This document shows positions 1-8,234 of a DNA stretch of 29,809 bases, one piece after another. Below the pieces are notes generated by a model. It was not told the origin of the DNA. It ran no database searches and saw only the letters and a list, made by a program, of their open reading frames with translations. This DNA comes from UBA1723 sp045641625 (GTDB lineage Bacteria; Bacteroidota; Bacteroidia; Bacteroidales; Paludibacteraceae): contig JAZUHH010000074.1 of assembly GCA_045641625.1 (NCBI GenBank), forward strand, positions 1 through 29,809. The letters are read 5' to 3'. The translations under genes were made by a program, and so were the position numbers. Position 1 is the stretch's first letter. Every line of letters starts with the position of its first letter.

Positions 1-7
1 ACTTTTG
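1..7 (+). promoter_or_regulatory. Truncated -7 promoter box at window edge
   Basis: The first bases read ACTTTTG, which is the Bacteroidetes -7 consensus TAnnTTTG lacking only its first T, cut by the window start. It lies 43 bases before the ATG of the first gene. The -33 element would be outside the window, so this rests on the -7 half alone. Confidence 0.35.
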
Positions 8-50
8 CATTCGAGGAGTGAACTACTAATATATTCCAAAGTTAAAAGAT

Positions 51-716
51 ATGAATAGACTTTTATTTCAGGTAGCAACGCTAATAATGCTTGCATTAAT
101 TCCGAGTGTAGTAACATTTGGAGAGGAAAAGAAGGATTTAATGAGTTATCAGGTTGAAGCTTTTACAAAGTTGCCTTTCCGTAGAAACTATGGAAATGTA
201 CATTGTTTTGGTCTAGGTGGATCTGCGATATTTAAGTTTACAAATCTTTTCTTCGCAAAGACAGGTGCTTTGGTAGATTTGGGTAAATGTGAATATATTG
301 ACAAGAAGTTCAAATATGCAACTGGAACTATTTTGGAAGTAGGAGTTCCTGTAATGGCAGAAATTTATCTTGGAGAGCCTTCTGATTTGAATGGTTTGTA
401 TATTGATTTGGGAGTTGTCCCTACATACTACAACAGAATTAAGGGAGAGGAATATACACAGAAGCTTCCTGAAATTTGGGTGCAAAAAGTCGAGGCTACA
501 AAATATGGTTTCCCTATAGAGAGTGAAAAAGCAAGCGGTTTCAGCATGATTCCTAAGGGAGAAATCGGTGTATATTTTGATTTGGCTAATCTTACATTCA
601 GGGGTGGAGTTTTTGCTCAGTATGTCAAGAACCTAAGCAAGACAGAAAGGGGAATGGATATTTACTCTCGTTCTGGTCATGCTTATGTAGGTGCCACATT
701 GGGAGTTGTGTTCTAA
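51..716 (+). CDS. Putative outer-membrane beta-barrel protein
   Basis: This 221-residue protein has no recognised family name. Residues 1-23 look like a Sec signal peptide: a basic start (MNR), a hydrophobic core and a likely cleavage near VTFG-EE. The mature part is made of short alternating hydrophobic/polar stretches rich in Gly, Tyr and Phe, and it ends in a phenylalanine (GVVF), as the terminal strand of Bam-inserted outer-membrane proteins does. It has no cysteine in a lipobox and no long internal hydrophobic helix. It is a single-gene unit, with a truncated promoter box at the window start and a strong terminator 22 bases after the stop. A small porin-like or PorT-like barrel is an inference from pattern only; a secreted periplasmic protein is the alternative. 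Confidence 0.6.
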   Translation: MNRLLFQVATLIMLALIPSVVTFGEEKKDLMSYQVEAFTKLPFRRNYGNVHCFGLGGSAIFKFTNLFFAKTGALVDLGKCEYIDKKFKYATGTILEVGVPVMAEIYLGEPSDLNGLYIDLGVVPTYYNRIKGEEYTQKLPEIWVQKVEATKYGFPIESEKASGFSMIPKGEIGVYFDLANLTFRGGVFAQYVKNLSKTERGMDIYSRSGHAYVGATLGVVF

Positions 717-737
717 ACGAAATACAATGAGAAATAG

Positions 738-766
738 AAGACGGGATTTGTTCCCGTCTTTTTTTT
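738..766 (+). terminator. Rho-independent terminator
   Basis: A perfect 9-bp stem, AAGACGGGA (738-746) with TCCCGTCTT (752-760), has a 5-base loop and is followed by a run of T to 766. It ends the transcript of the barrel-like gene. Confidence 0.9.
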
Positions 767-847
767 ATGTCAAAGACTGGTGTTTCTCTTCTTTGTTCCC
801 GCGAATTGTTAACAAGAGTTAAAAAAAGTGCGATTTTTAGCTCCACG

Positions 848-879
848 TTCGATAGTTTTGCTTTTATTAGTTACTTTTG
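848..879 (+). promoter_or_regulatory. Bacteroidetes-type promoter of the BIG2 lipoprotein gene
   Basis: A full -7 match TACTTTTG lies at 872-879, with a TTCG at 848-851 (one mismatch to the -33 TTTG) 20 bases upstream. The -7 box lies 24 bases before the ATG at 904, so the mRNA leader would be short. The TTG inside this box (877) is therefore unlikely to be the start codon. Confidence 0.65.
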
Positions 880-903
880 CTTCATGATAAATTATTTAGA
901 GCG

Positions 904-1977
904 ATGAAACGATTTGGTATTTTTTTAGGGTTACTTGCGATTATAGTTAGTTCTTGTCAGCGTTCGTATGTGGATCTGGATGCTTCGTCCATGACTCTTG
1001 CATTGGATAGCTGTGACCAGCTGGTTGCTACGATCAAGCCTTCTGGCGAGAACTCGAAAAACAATGATTTCTTTGTATGGGAGAGTTCTGATACTTCAAT
1101 ACTTACAGTTGATAATCAAGGTGTTGTTTGTGGAAAGAAAGTCGGTAACGCTGATGTGATCGTATATGCAGACGAGACTTCCGACACTTGCCATGTCAGT
1201 GTCAAGATACGTGTTGACAGCGTTCAGCTTAACGTGCGTTCTGTAAGGGTAAAGGATGGCTCTAAGGCAAGACTTAAAGCCAGAGTGTTCCCAAGCAATG
1301 CGACTGACTCCATCGTGGATTGGCAGAGTTCCGACACTTCGGTAGCAGTTGTAAATGACGGTTTGGTGGTTTCCAGAGGTCCAGGTATCGCAACCGTTAC
1401 AGCCTCTATAGACGGACAGAATGTCATTTGTGCTGTGAATGTGATTACTCCTGAGGAGTGGGCTACAGAGATGTCTAATCTTGCTCGCAGACGTGGTGGT
1501 AATGTGGACGGAGCTGTGCGCTTCACTTTGCAGTGGAATGACAAGGGAGACTGGAATATGGACGACCTTGACGCGCATTGTATAGAGCCTAACCGTTCCG
1601 AGATCTGCTTCCACAATATGAAGAGCAGATCCAAGGGTATGCTTGACGTTGACAACAGACGACCTGACCAGGGAGTAAAGGCTGTTGAGAATATCTCATG
1701 GTCTTCCACTGATAAGATGAAGCCAGGTGTATATAAGTTCAATGTTGAAAGATATGCTGCTCGTGACGGCAAGAGCGGTTTCCGTGCCGAGATAGAGTTT
1801 GAAGGCCAGCTATACAAGTATGACTATCGCGGCGGTTGGACTCGCAAGAAGAATACAAGAGTGCCTTTCTGGGGCAGATATGTCAATCAAACTTTCCCAT
1901 ACGTTCCTGTATGCGAACTGCATGTAGAGGAGGACGGCACGATGTATATCGAGCACAAGATTGATCCAGTCGAATAA
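904..1977 (+). CDS. Lipoprotein with two BIG2 (Ig-like) domains and a DUF2135/YfaP-like C-terminus
   Basis: This 357-residue surface or periplasmic lipoprotein starts at the ATG at 904; an in-frame TTG at 877 lies inside the promoter. The signal peptide ends in a lipobox IVSSC with Cys18 as the lipidated residue. Two bacterial Ig-like group 2 domains follow (about residues 22-104 and 105-180). Each carries the typical core of WESSDTS or WQSSDTS, then VxxxG, then a G-x-A-x-V turn. The C-terminal part (about 190-357) starts with VRFTLQWND and has DLDAHCIEP, like the beta-sandwich of YfaP/DUF2135 proteins (LRFTLxW...DLDLHVxEP). BIG2 domains usually act as adhesion or spacer modules; the ligand here is unknown. 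The gene stands alone between its own promoter and terminator. Confidence 0.75.
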   Translation: MKRFGIFLGLLAIIVSSCQRSYVDLDASSMTLALDSCDQLVATIKPSGENSKNNDFFVWESSDTSILTVDNQGVVCGKKVGNADVIVYADETSDTCHVSVKIRVDSVQLNVRSVRVKDGSKARLKARVFPSNATDSIVDWQSSDTSVAVVNDGLVVSRGPGIATVTASIDGQNVICAVNVITPEEWATEMSNLARRRGGNVDGAVRFTLQWNDKGDWNMDDLDAHCIEPNRSEICFHNMKSRSKGMLDVDNRRPDQGVKAVENISWSSTDKMKPGVYKFNVERYAARDGKSGFRAEIEFEGQLYKYDYRGGWTRKKNTRVPFWGRYVNQTFPYVPVCELHVEEDGTMYIEHKIDPVE

Positions 1978-2027
1978 AAGTCTAATTTAACACACTATTT
2001 GAAAGGGGTAGCTTCCCTAAAAGCCAC

Positions 2028-2066
2028 AAGAGATCGGACCCTTAGGGTTCGGTCTCTTCGCTTTTT
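2028..2066 (+). terminator. Rho-independent terminator
   Basis: A 14-bp stem pairs 2028-2041 with 2045-2058 (two G-U pairs) around a TTA loop and is followed by CGCTTTTT. It lies 50 bases after the lipoprotein stop. A flanking heptamer pair, GAAAGGG (2001-2007) and CCCTTTC (2067-2073), could extend the structure. Confidence 0.85.
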
Positions 2067-2074
2067 CCCTTTCA

Positions 2075-2381
2075 TTTGTGATTGAAAGAAATATTATTGC
2101 CAAATCTTTCTTTGAGAATTGAGTATAAGCTAGTTAGGGGTATAAATGTGAATAAAAATTATATAAGGATAGATGCTGAAAACGGAATACAAATCTGTTA
2201 TTCAGCTCTATAAAATTAGTTCCGAAGTTTCACAGTTTGCCAATGCTTCACGAATGATAACTCTGTCATATATGAATCTTGTGTAAGGAGTGAAATTCTT
2301 TTTTGAACAAGCTCTGATACTTGCAAAAAGTAAGGCAAGAGACCCGAAATAAGGTTTGAAGGAAAAGAGAGAAAAGAGCAA
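2075..2381. other. Non-coding stretch between convergent genes, nothing recognised
   Basis: About 300 AT-rich bases lie between the terminator of the lipoprotein gene and the terminator of tsaD. A 65-codon minus-strand reading frame (2208-2405) runs into the tsaD terminator stem and has low-complexity hydrophobic content, so I do not call it. No convincing TAnnTTTG/TTTG promoter pair or RNA gene was found. Confidence 0.5.
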
Positions 2382-2434
2382 GACCAAAAACAAAATAGTC
2401 TGCATCTCGTTCGGTTACGATGATGCAGACTATT
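2382..2434 (-). terminator. Terminator of tsaD
   Basis: A perfect 13-bp stem pairs AATAGTCTGCATC (2394-2406) with GATGCAGACTATT (2422-2434) around a 15-base loop. On the minus strand the stem is followed by TTTTGTTTTTGG. It sits 44 bases after the tsaD stop. Confidence 0.88.
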
Positions 2435-2478
2435 GTTTCTTGTGTCCTATGGGGACAAATGGATCTGTTTGTTCTGTC

Positions 2479-3498
2479 TTAAATCTCGACTCTTGCGTAA
2501 GGAGGAAGAGAAATGTCGCAGAAATCCTTGTCCTGATATTTGAAGTATCCTGTGATTCCGACCATTGCCGCATTGTCTGTTGTGTATGCGAACTTTGGAA
2601 TGTAGATCTTCCATCCGTATCTCTTTGAGTGGTCTTCGAAAGCGGCACGAAGCGCAGAGTTTGCGCTGACTCCTCCTGCCACGGCAACATGGTTCACTCC
2701 CGTTTCTTTGACAGCTTTCTTCAGCTTGTCCATAAGTATCTCTACCACAGTAGTTTGAAGGGAAGCGCAAAGGTCATTCAAATTCTCCTGAACGAAGTTC
2801 GGATTCTTTGCAACCTCATCACGAAGAGTGTATAGGAACGAAGTCTTCAGACCGCTGAAACTGTAGTCGAAACCAGGGATATGTGGCTTGCAGAACTTGA
2901 ACTTTTTCGAGTCTCCCTCTTTGGCAAGTCTGTCAACAACCGGACCGCCTGGGTAGGGAAGTCCCATGACCTTGGCGCATTTGTCAAAGGCTTCGCCTGC
3001 CGCGTCGTCTATTGTCTGTCCCAGAATCTGCATGTCGTTATAAGCCTTCACAAGGACTATCTGCGAGTTTCCTCCGCTGACAAGCAGACAAATGAACGGG
3101 AACGGAGGCGCAACATGATCCTCGTCCTTCTTCTCGATGAAGTGAGCAAGGATGTGTGCCTGAAGGTGGTTGACATCAATTAGCGGAATGCCTAGGGAAG
3201 CCGCCAATCCCTTGGCAAAGCTTGTTCCCACCATCAGTGATCCCATAAGTCCCGGACCACGGGTGAATGCTATTGCGTTGATGTCCTCCTTCTTCAATCC
3301 TGACTGCTTGATTGCCTCGCTTACGACAGGGACAATGTTCTGTTGGTGTGCTCTGCTGGCAAGTTCGGGTACCACTCCACCATAGCTTTCGTGGACCTTC
3401 TGGCTTGCTGTTACATTAGACAGCAAGTAGTTGTCGCTCAACACTGCGGCTGAAGTATCATCACATGACGATTCTATTGCTAATATGTGTATCGACAT
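2479..3498 (-). CDS. tsaD: tRNA N6-adenosine threonylcarbamoyltransferase TsaD
   Basis: TsaD transfers the threonylcarbamoyl group from threonylcarbamoyl-AMP to A37 of ANN-decoding tRNAs (t6A), acting in the cytoplasm with TsaB and TsaE. The 339 residues match the family's usual length. The N-terminus MSIHILAIESSCDDT is the family signature of an ASKHA fold, and the two metal-binding histidines of the HxxxH motif fall at His111 and His115 (HLQAHILAH). Other family motifs are GPGLMGSL, LVSGGNSQI, DDAAGEAFDKCAKVMGLPYPG and TDNAAMVG near the C-terminus. The ATG at 3498 fits the family N-terminus exactly. The gene is transcribed away from the TamB-like gene, and no tsaB or tsaE is present in the window. 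Family assignment is certain from the motifs. Confidence 0.98.
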   Translation of the reverse strand: MSIHILAIESSCDDTSAAVLSDNYLLSNVTASQKVHESYGGVVPELASRAHQQNIVPVVSEAIKQSGLKKEDINAIAFTRGPGLMGSLMVGTSFAKGLAASLGIPLIDVNHLQAHILAHFIEKKDEDHVAPPFPFICLLVSGGNSQIVLVKAYNDMQILGQTIDDAAGEAFDKCAKVMGLPYPGGPVVDRLAKEGDSKKFKFCKPHIPGFDYSFSGLKTSFLYTLRDEVAKNPNFVQENLNDLCASLQTTVVEILMDKLKKAVKETGVNHVAVAGGVSANSALRAAFEDHSKRYGWKIYIPKFAYTTDNAAMVGITGYFKYQDKDFCDISLPPYARVEI

Positions 3499-3500
3499 AG

Positions 3501-3531
3501 TTGTTTTTTAGTTATAATTTTTTTAACTTTG
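3501..3531 (+). promoter_or_regulatory. Candidate promoter of the TamB-like gene
   Basis: TAACTTTG at 3524-3531 matches the -7 consensus. The -33 position, 20 bases upstream, has only a partial TTG (3501-3503). The predicted transcript would start about 70 bases before the first plausible start codon. Confidence 0.5.
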
Positions 3532-3539
3532 CAACATTA

Positions 3540-3553
3540 TTCGCCTGGGCGAA
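3540..3553. repeat. Inverted repeat between divergent promoters
   Basis: TTCGCC-TG-GGCGAA is a perfect 6-bp inverted repeat with a 2-base centre. It lies between the plus-strand -7 box (3524-3531) and the minus-strand -7 box (3582-3589). It could be an operator or a small hairpin in the TamB leader; neither is shown. Confidence 0.45.
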
Positions 3554-3581
3554 ATCCGATGACAAAGAACTAAATTTTCTG

Positions 3582-3589
3582 CAAAGATA
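3582..3589 (-). promoter_or_regulatory. Candidate -7 box of tsaD
   Basis: CAAAGATA on the plus strand reads TATCTTTG on the minus strand, a full TAnnTTTG match 84 bases upstream of the tsaD ATG. No clear -33 TTTG is seen at 17-23 bases spacing, so the promoter call is tentative. Confidence 0.45.
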
Positions 3590-3607
3590 AAAAAACTTAG
3601 TTACATA

Positions 3608-6600
3608 TTGATATTTTTGATAGCTCTGTCGTTTTCATTTTTTGCGATATTCTATTTGATGATGCAGGACAAGAACCTCCAGCAGCGTATTTTGGTGCGC
3701 GCTACCCAGAGTTTCTCGAAGCAGATCGGATCCAAGGCGAGCGTCAAAGAGTTGGAGTGGGGATTTCCTAACTCGTTCATTCTTAAAGATGTATGTATAG
3801 AAGACAAGCAGAAGGACACTCTGCTTAGTGTCGAGCGTGCTAAGGTTACTGTCAATATTTGGCCGCTCTTGCGTTCCCAGGTAAGTTTCAGAACTATTCA
3901 GTTCAAAGGCATGGATCTGAGAGTCCGTCAGATGCAGGACACAACAAGCTATAACTATGATTTCCTTGTTGACGCTTTGACAAATCCAAACGATACGACG
4001 GAGATGAACTGGACTCTCGACATCGAGAGCCTCGGATTTACGGACTGCAAGGTTTCTGCCGTGCAGAATAATCCCGGAGAAACTGTTGACGGAGTGATAA
4101 ATTTCAAGGATCTGCATGTGTCTGACCTTTCGGGAATCCTCTATGTGAAACATCATTCCGATGAGGAGACAGAGTTGAGGCTCATCAAGCTTCACGCCAA
4201 GGAGCGTTCCGGACTTGTCTTGAGTGATTTGACGACAAATGTTCTGCTTAATGGCGAGATGATCCGCTTTGACAAGTTCGTTACCCAGATGCCTTCCTCG
4301 AAATTGGGAGTAGAGCACGCAATCATCTACAAGTACGACAAGGACAAGTGGTTCGAGAATCTGGAGGACAATCGTGTTGACTTCCTGTTCCAGCCTTCGT
4401 ATGTCAGCCTTGACGATTTGAGCCCTTTGGTGCCCGTGTTCAAGGGAAGCGAGGAAAATGTAAGCATATCCGGAAGCATTGCGGGAACCAAGAAATTCCT
4501 TTCTCTCGAGAACTTCAAGCTTGCTTTGGGTGAGACAATGAAGGTTGACGGAGACTTTGATTTCTCAAACATTTCGAACATGGACTCGCTTGCAGTCAGG
4601 GCTAAGATAGACAATGTATCTCTAAGCGCAGATGATGTCAAGAAAGTCGGAGGTATGATTCTTCAGCGAAGCATCTACCTGCCAAGTGTCTGTGATTCTC
4701 TGGGTATTCTTTCCTATTCCGGAGAGGTGGAGGGTACTTTCAGGAATATGCTTTTGTCCGGCAACCTTGCAACTGACGCGGGAACTTTGGCAACGAATGT
4801 CTATTTGACAGGAGAGGATTCCCAACTCAACAAGTTCAATGTGATAGGCCAGGTCAGCACACATGGATTCGACTTGTCCCAACTTGTTGGTCCGGATCTC
4901 AGACTAAAGAAGACTACCTTCGACCTGGAGGTTGATTTGAAGAAGGTGGAAGCCGAAAAGTTCCAGCTCGAGGCCATAGGAAAGATTGACTCACTGGATT
5001 TCCGTGACTACATCTTCCAGGGAATAGCGTTGAACGGAAAGTTTGACGAGAAAGGCTTTAACGGAAACTTTACATTGACTGACGACAACATTCACCTTGA
5101 CTTCGAGGGAAATGCAGACTTGCGCAAGAACAAACCGTCCATGAACTTCAGCGCGAGGGTGACAGAGGCGAATCTGCAGAAACTGAACTGGAAGGAGGGA
5201 AATGAAAACGAGACCGTTTCCTTTGACATTCAGGCAAACTGCTCCGGACTTGACTTCGATAACCTTGAGGGCTATCTGTCCGTTGACAATTTCCTTTACA
5301 CTCGTGATGACAAGATGCTATACCTGAATGTGTTCACCGTGAATACAATGCCTTTGAAGGGTGGTGGCAAGCAGTTCAATGTGATTTCCGACTATGTGAA
5401 CGGACATTTCGACGGAGAGTATTCGTTCTCTTCACTGGTTGACGCGATCAAGCGAATCACCTATAGCTATGTGCCGACATTGGCCGACATGGACAAGTCT
5501 TACAAACCAACCAATTCGTTTAGCAGGGATGGTCGCCACAACAAGTTCAAGTTTGACTTCACGCTCGAGAATACTGAGCCTATAAATGACGTTATAGAGC
5601 TTCCGTTCATCATGCAGCAGAAGTGCCATTTGTCCGGATTCGTGAATGACAGCATCGACAAATACTCTTTGCGTCTCGAGGCTCCTTTGTTCATGTACAA
5701 CGATGTGGAGGTTGAAAATGCGCTGCTGCTTTTGGAGAATCCGAAGGACCGTGTCAAGCTTATCTGCCGAAGCACTTACTACAATGTCGGAGAGCGAAGA
5801 AATCCTTATTTCCTAAGCCTGAACTCTACGGCAAAAGAAGACAACATAGAGGTCAAGATGTCGTACAGCAATTCGCAGGCCATAACAAACAGCGGAACAT
5901 TCTCGTTGTCGTCAAAACTGCTCGGCTATTCGCAGGACGGATTGTCTGCAGACTTTGTGGTCAACCCTTCAAGCATTATCGTCAAGGACACAACTTGGAA
6001 CATTCACAAGGGTACTGTGTCGCTTAGGCCTAACCTTTTGGTTGTTGACAGCCTTATGGCTTCGAACGTGTACCAGAAGATTCAGGCCCAGGGCAAGTGT
6101 ACAGACTCTTCCAACGACAGCCTTAGAATTTGGTTCACCGACTTGGATTTGGATAGCTTCAGCAAGCTTCTGGCTTCCCCTGGTGTCACTTTCGGAGGAG
6201 TCGGAGACGGAGACTTCTATTTGACCAAACTGTTCACAAATCCTACTGTAGAGGGAAAACTTGGTGCTTATGACGCATATTTGAATGATTATCCGTTCGG
6301 AGACCTTGACGCTCAGTTTGCCTATGACAAGTTCAACAATACCTTGGTTTTCGGTACTTCCCTGGTTACTGCAATGGAAAGCCATGAGCAGAGCCAGATT
6401 GACGGAGCTGTCTTCTTTAATCAGGACTCTCTGTTCATAGACGGATATTTGAGGGATATTGACATGCGTTTCCTTCGCCTGTATCTTGATGGAGTTCTTT
6501 CAAGCAATACGGGAGTGCTGAATACTCACGTCAAGGCTTTGGGAAGGTATGACCGAATCGGTCTGGAGGGAATCGGTTTGGTTAAGGACTTCGGTTTCGA

Positions 6601-8104
6601 CATCGAATATACGAACACGCACTACAACCTTACCGATACGGTTATAATGACGCAGAACTCTTTCCGTTTGCCTGGAGTGACTGTTACTGATGACGACGGA
6701 AACCAGGCTAAGCTTACCGCTTTGATTATGCACAAGGGCTTCTTTGACTGGAAGTATGCGATGAACATAGAGACTGACAGGCTTATGGCGTTCAATACGA
6801 CCGAGCATGACAATGACATGTTCTATGGCAAGGTGTATGCGGGCGGAAATATCTCGTTGAGCGGTACTGCTGACTACTTCAACGTGGACGTGAATGTCAA
6901 GAGCGGAAAGGGAAGCAATGTAACCATTCCTTTGGATGGACGCAAAGATGCCAAGGATGCCAATTTCATAACCTATCGAAGCAGGCAGTCTTTGTCTCAG
7001 GACGAACTAAGGCAAATGCGAAGAAAGAAAAAGCAGCAGATCAAGGAGCAGAAGGAAAAGTCATCCCTTGACATGATCATCAATGTCGAGCTAGAGGCTA
7101 CTCCGGATGCAGAGGTTGTACTCATTACCGACAAGAAGCTTGGTGACGAGGTGCGCACTCGCGGACACGGAAACCTTACGATGAAATATACAAGCAGTGA
7201 CGATGCCTTCAAGCTTAACGGAACCTATCAGATTGACAGAGGAGACTACCAGTTTACCATTCAGAGTGTCATTGCCCGAAAGTTCGAGCTTCTTGAGGGT
7301 AGTACGGTCAGATGGAACGGAGATCCTACTGCGGCAATACTTGACTTGAACGCCAAGTATTCACTGAATGCCTATATCGGTGACATTTTGGCTGACGACA
7401 ATGTCTCCACAACTCAAGTGAACTGTCTGATGGGAGTGTCCGGTACAATTTCCCGCCCTAACATAAAGTTCGATCTGGATATGCCTAACATTGACGAGGA
7501 CATGATGCGAAAGGTCAAGTCTGTAATCAATACTGAGGAAGCAATGAACCGAAACGTGGCGACTCTGCTTGCTTTCGGAACCTTCAACACAAGTGACGTG
7601 ACTTCTACGTCAACCACTTCCGGTCTTTCCAATGTCGGTTTTGCCGCCTTGTCTTCCGAGATTTCAGGACTTCTTTCAAAGATCAACAGAGACGTGAATA
7701 TAGGTTTGAACTACAGGCCTTACACCGGAGACCAGACACTGAGCACAACCGAGTTCGAGGTAGCCCTTTCTACCGGACTTTTCAACGACAGACTTCAGCT
7801 AAACGGAAACTTTGGCTACAGAGAGGGATTCTCTACGCTGGATGCTACAAACACTCAGAGCGGAATTGTTGACTTCGATATAGAGTACAAGCTTTCAAAG
7901 AACGGCAGGTTCCGAAGCAAGGCATTCAACCGCAGTTCAAACAGCTATTTGAGAAACTACAATTCCAAGACACAGGGTATAGGTCTGCTTTACCGACAGG
8001 ACTATGATTCTGCCTCGGAATTGATCAATACGTATTTGTCTCCGTTCATTCGCATCAACCAGCGCATTTCCGAGCGAAGAAACAAGAAGACGGAAAGCAA
8101 GTAG
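3608..8104 (+). CDS. tamB: TamB-like translocation/assembly module protein (DUF490 family)
   Basis: This 1,498-residue envelope protein belongs to the AsmA/TamB group of inner-membrane-anchored, beta-groove proteins thought to move lipids or help barrel assembly across the periplasm. One N-terminal membrane helix (about residues 2-17, IFLIALSFSFFAIFYL) is followed by a TamB-type opening (LVRATQSFSKQIGSKASVKELEW). A very long region of repeated short beta segments (LSGxxDxxxG-like) comes next, then the conserved DUF490 C-terminal domain, roughly 1150-1460. A lysine-rich helix (RRKKKQQIKEQKEK, about 1137-1150) precedes that domain. No ATG or GTG occurs in frame before the helix: the reading frame opens after a TGA at 3560 and offers only TTG (3608, 3617) or rarer codons such as ATA (3587), so the start is uncertain. 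The first ATG (3659) would delete the helix. No TamA/BamA homologue is next to it. Confidence 0.88.
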   Translation: MIFLIALSFSFFAIFYLMMQDKNLQQRILVRATQSFSKQIGSKASVKELEWGFPNSFILKDVCIEDKQKDTLLSVERAKVTVNIWPLLRSQVSFRTIQFKGMDLRVRQMQDTTSYNYDFLVDALTNPNDTTEMNWTLDIESLGFTDCKVSAVQNNPGETVDGVINFKDLHVSDLSGILYVKHHSDEETELRLIKLHAKERSGLVLSDLTTNVLLNGEMIRFDKFVTQMPSSKLGVEHAIIYKYDKDKWFENLEDNRVDFLFQPSYVSLDDLSPLVPVFKGSEENVSISGSIAGTKKFLSLENFKLALGETMKVDGDFDFSNISNMDSLAVRAKIDNVSLSADDVKKVGGMILQRSIYLPSVCDSLGILSYSGEVEGTFRNMLLSGNLATDAGTLATNVYLTGEDSQLNKFNVIGQVSTHGFDLSQLVGPDLRLKKTTFDLEVDLKKVEAEKFQLEAIGKIDSLDFRDYIFQGIALNGKFDEKGFNGNFTLTDDNIHLDFEGNADLRKNKPSMNFSARVTEANLQKLNWKEGNENETVSFDIQANCSGLDFDNLEGYLSVDNFLYTRDDKMLYLNVFTVNTMPLKGGGKQFNVISDYVNGHFDGEYSFSSLVDAIKRITYSYVPTLADMDKSYKPTNSFSRDGRHNKFKFDFTLENTEPINDVIELPFIMQQKCHLSGFVNDSIDKYSLRLEAPLFMYNDVEVENALLLLENPKDRVKLICRSTYYNVGERRNPYFLSLNSTAKEDNIEVKMSYSNSQAITNSGTFSLSSKLLGYSQDGLSADFVVNPSSIIVKDTTWNIHKGTVSLRPNLLVVDSLMASNVYQKIQAQGKCTDSSNDSLRIWFTDLDLDSFSKLLASPGVTFGGVGDGDFYLTKLFTNPTVEGKLGAYDAYLNDYPFGDLDAQFAYDKFNNTLVFGTSLVTAMESHEQSQIDGAVFFNQDSLFIDGYLRDIDMRFLRLYLDGVLSSNTGVLNTHVKALGRYDRIGLEGIGLVKDFGFDIEYTNTHYNLTDTVIMTQNSFRLPGVTVTDDDGNQAKLTALIMHKGFFDWKYAMNIETDRLMAFNTTEHDNDMFYGKVYAGGNISLSGTADYFNVDVNVKSGKGSNVTIPLDGRKDAKDANFITYRSRQSLSQDELRQMRRKKKQQIKEQKEKSSLDMIINVELEATPDAEVVLITDKKLGDEVRTRGHGNLTMKYTSSDDAFKLNGTYQIDRGDYQFTIQSVIARKFELLEGSTVRWNGDPTAAILDLNAKYSLNAYIGDILADDNVSTTQVNCLMGVSGTISRPNIKFDLDMPNIDEDMMRKVKSVINTEEAMNRNVATLLAFGTFNTSDVTSTSTTSGLSNVGFAALSSEISGLLSKINRDVNIGLNYRPYTGDQTLSTTEFEVALSTGLFNDRLQLNGNFGYREGFSTLDATNTQSGIVDFDIEYKLSKNGRFRSKAFNRSSNSYLRNYNSKTQGIGLLYRQDYDSASELINTYLSPFIRINQRISERRNKKTESK

Positions 8105-8123
8105 AAATTGATTATGAGATAAG

Positions 8124-8160
8124 AAAAGCCGAATCCTTTTGTTGGATCCGGCTTTTATTT
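8124..8160. terminator. Shared bidirectional terminator between tamB and comM
   Basis: AAAAGCCGAATCC (8124-8136) pairs with GGATCCGGCTTTT (8144-8156) with one mismatch around a 7-base loop. T runs follow on the plus strand, and the minus-strand reading ends in GGCTTTTCTT, so it can end both convergent transcripts. Confidence 0.8.
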
Positions 8161-8234
8161 GTTTTGTTCGGAAGTCTTTCCCTTTTTAGTATGGACTCTT
8201 GCCGTCACATAATTTCGTATTTCGGGAGGGAATT

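Noticed and set aside
877..903. TTG start for the BIG2 lipoprotein
   Set aside because: It lies inside the -7 promoter box and would put nine extra residues before a normal lipoprotein signal peptide.
1096..1817. Two long minus-strand frames opposite the BIG2 lipoprotein
   Set aside because: They are shadows of a gene with clear signal peptide and domain repeats; their products have no recognisable features.
2208..2405. 65-codon minus-strand reading frame
   Set aside because: It overlaps the tsaD terminator stem, has low-complexity composition, no domain and no promoter.
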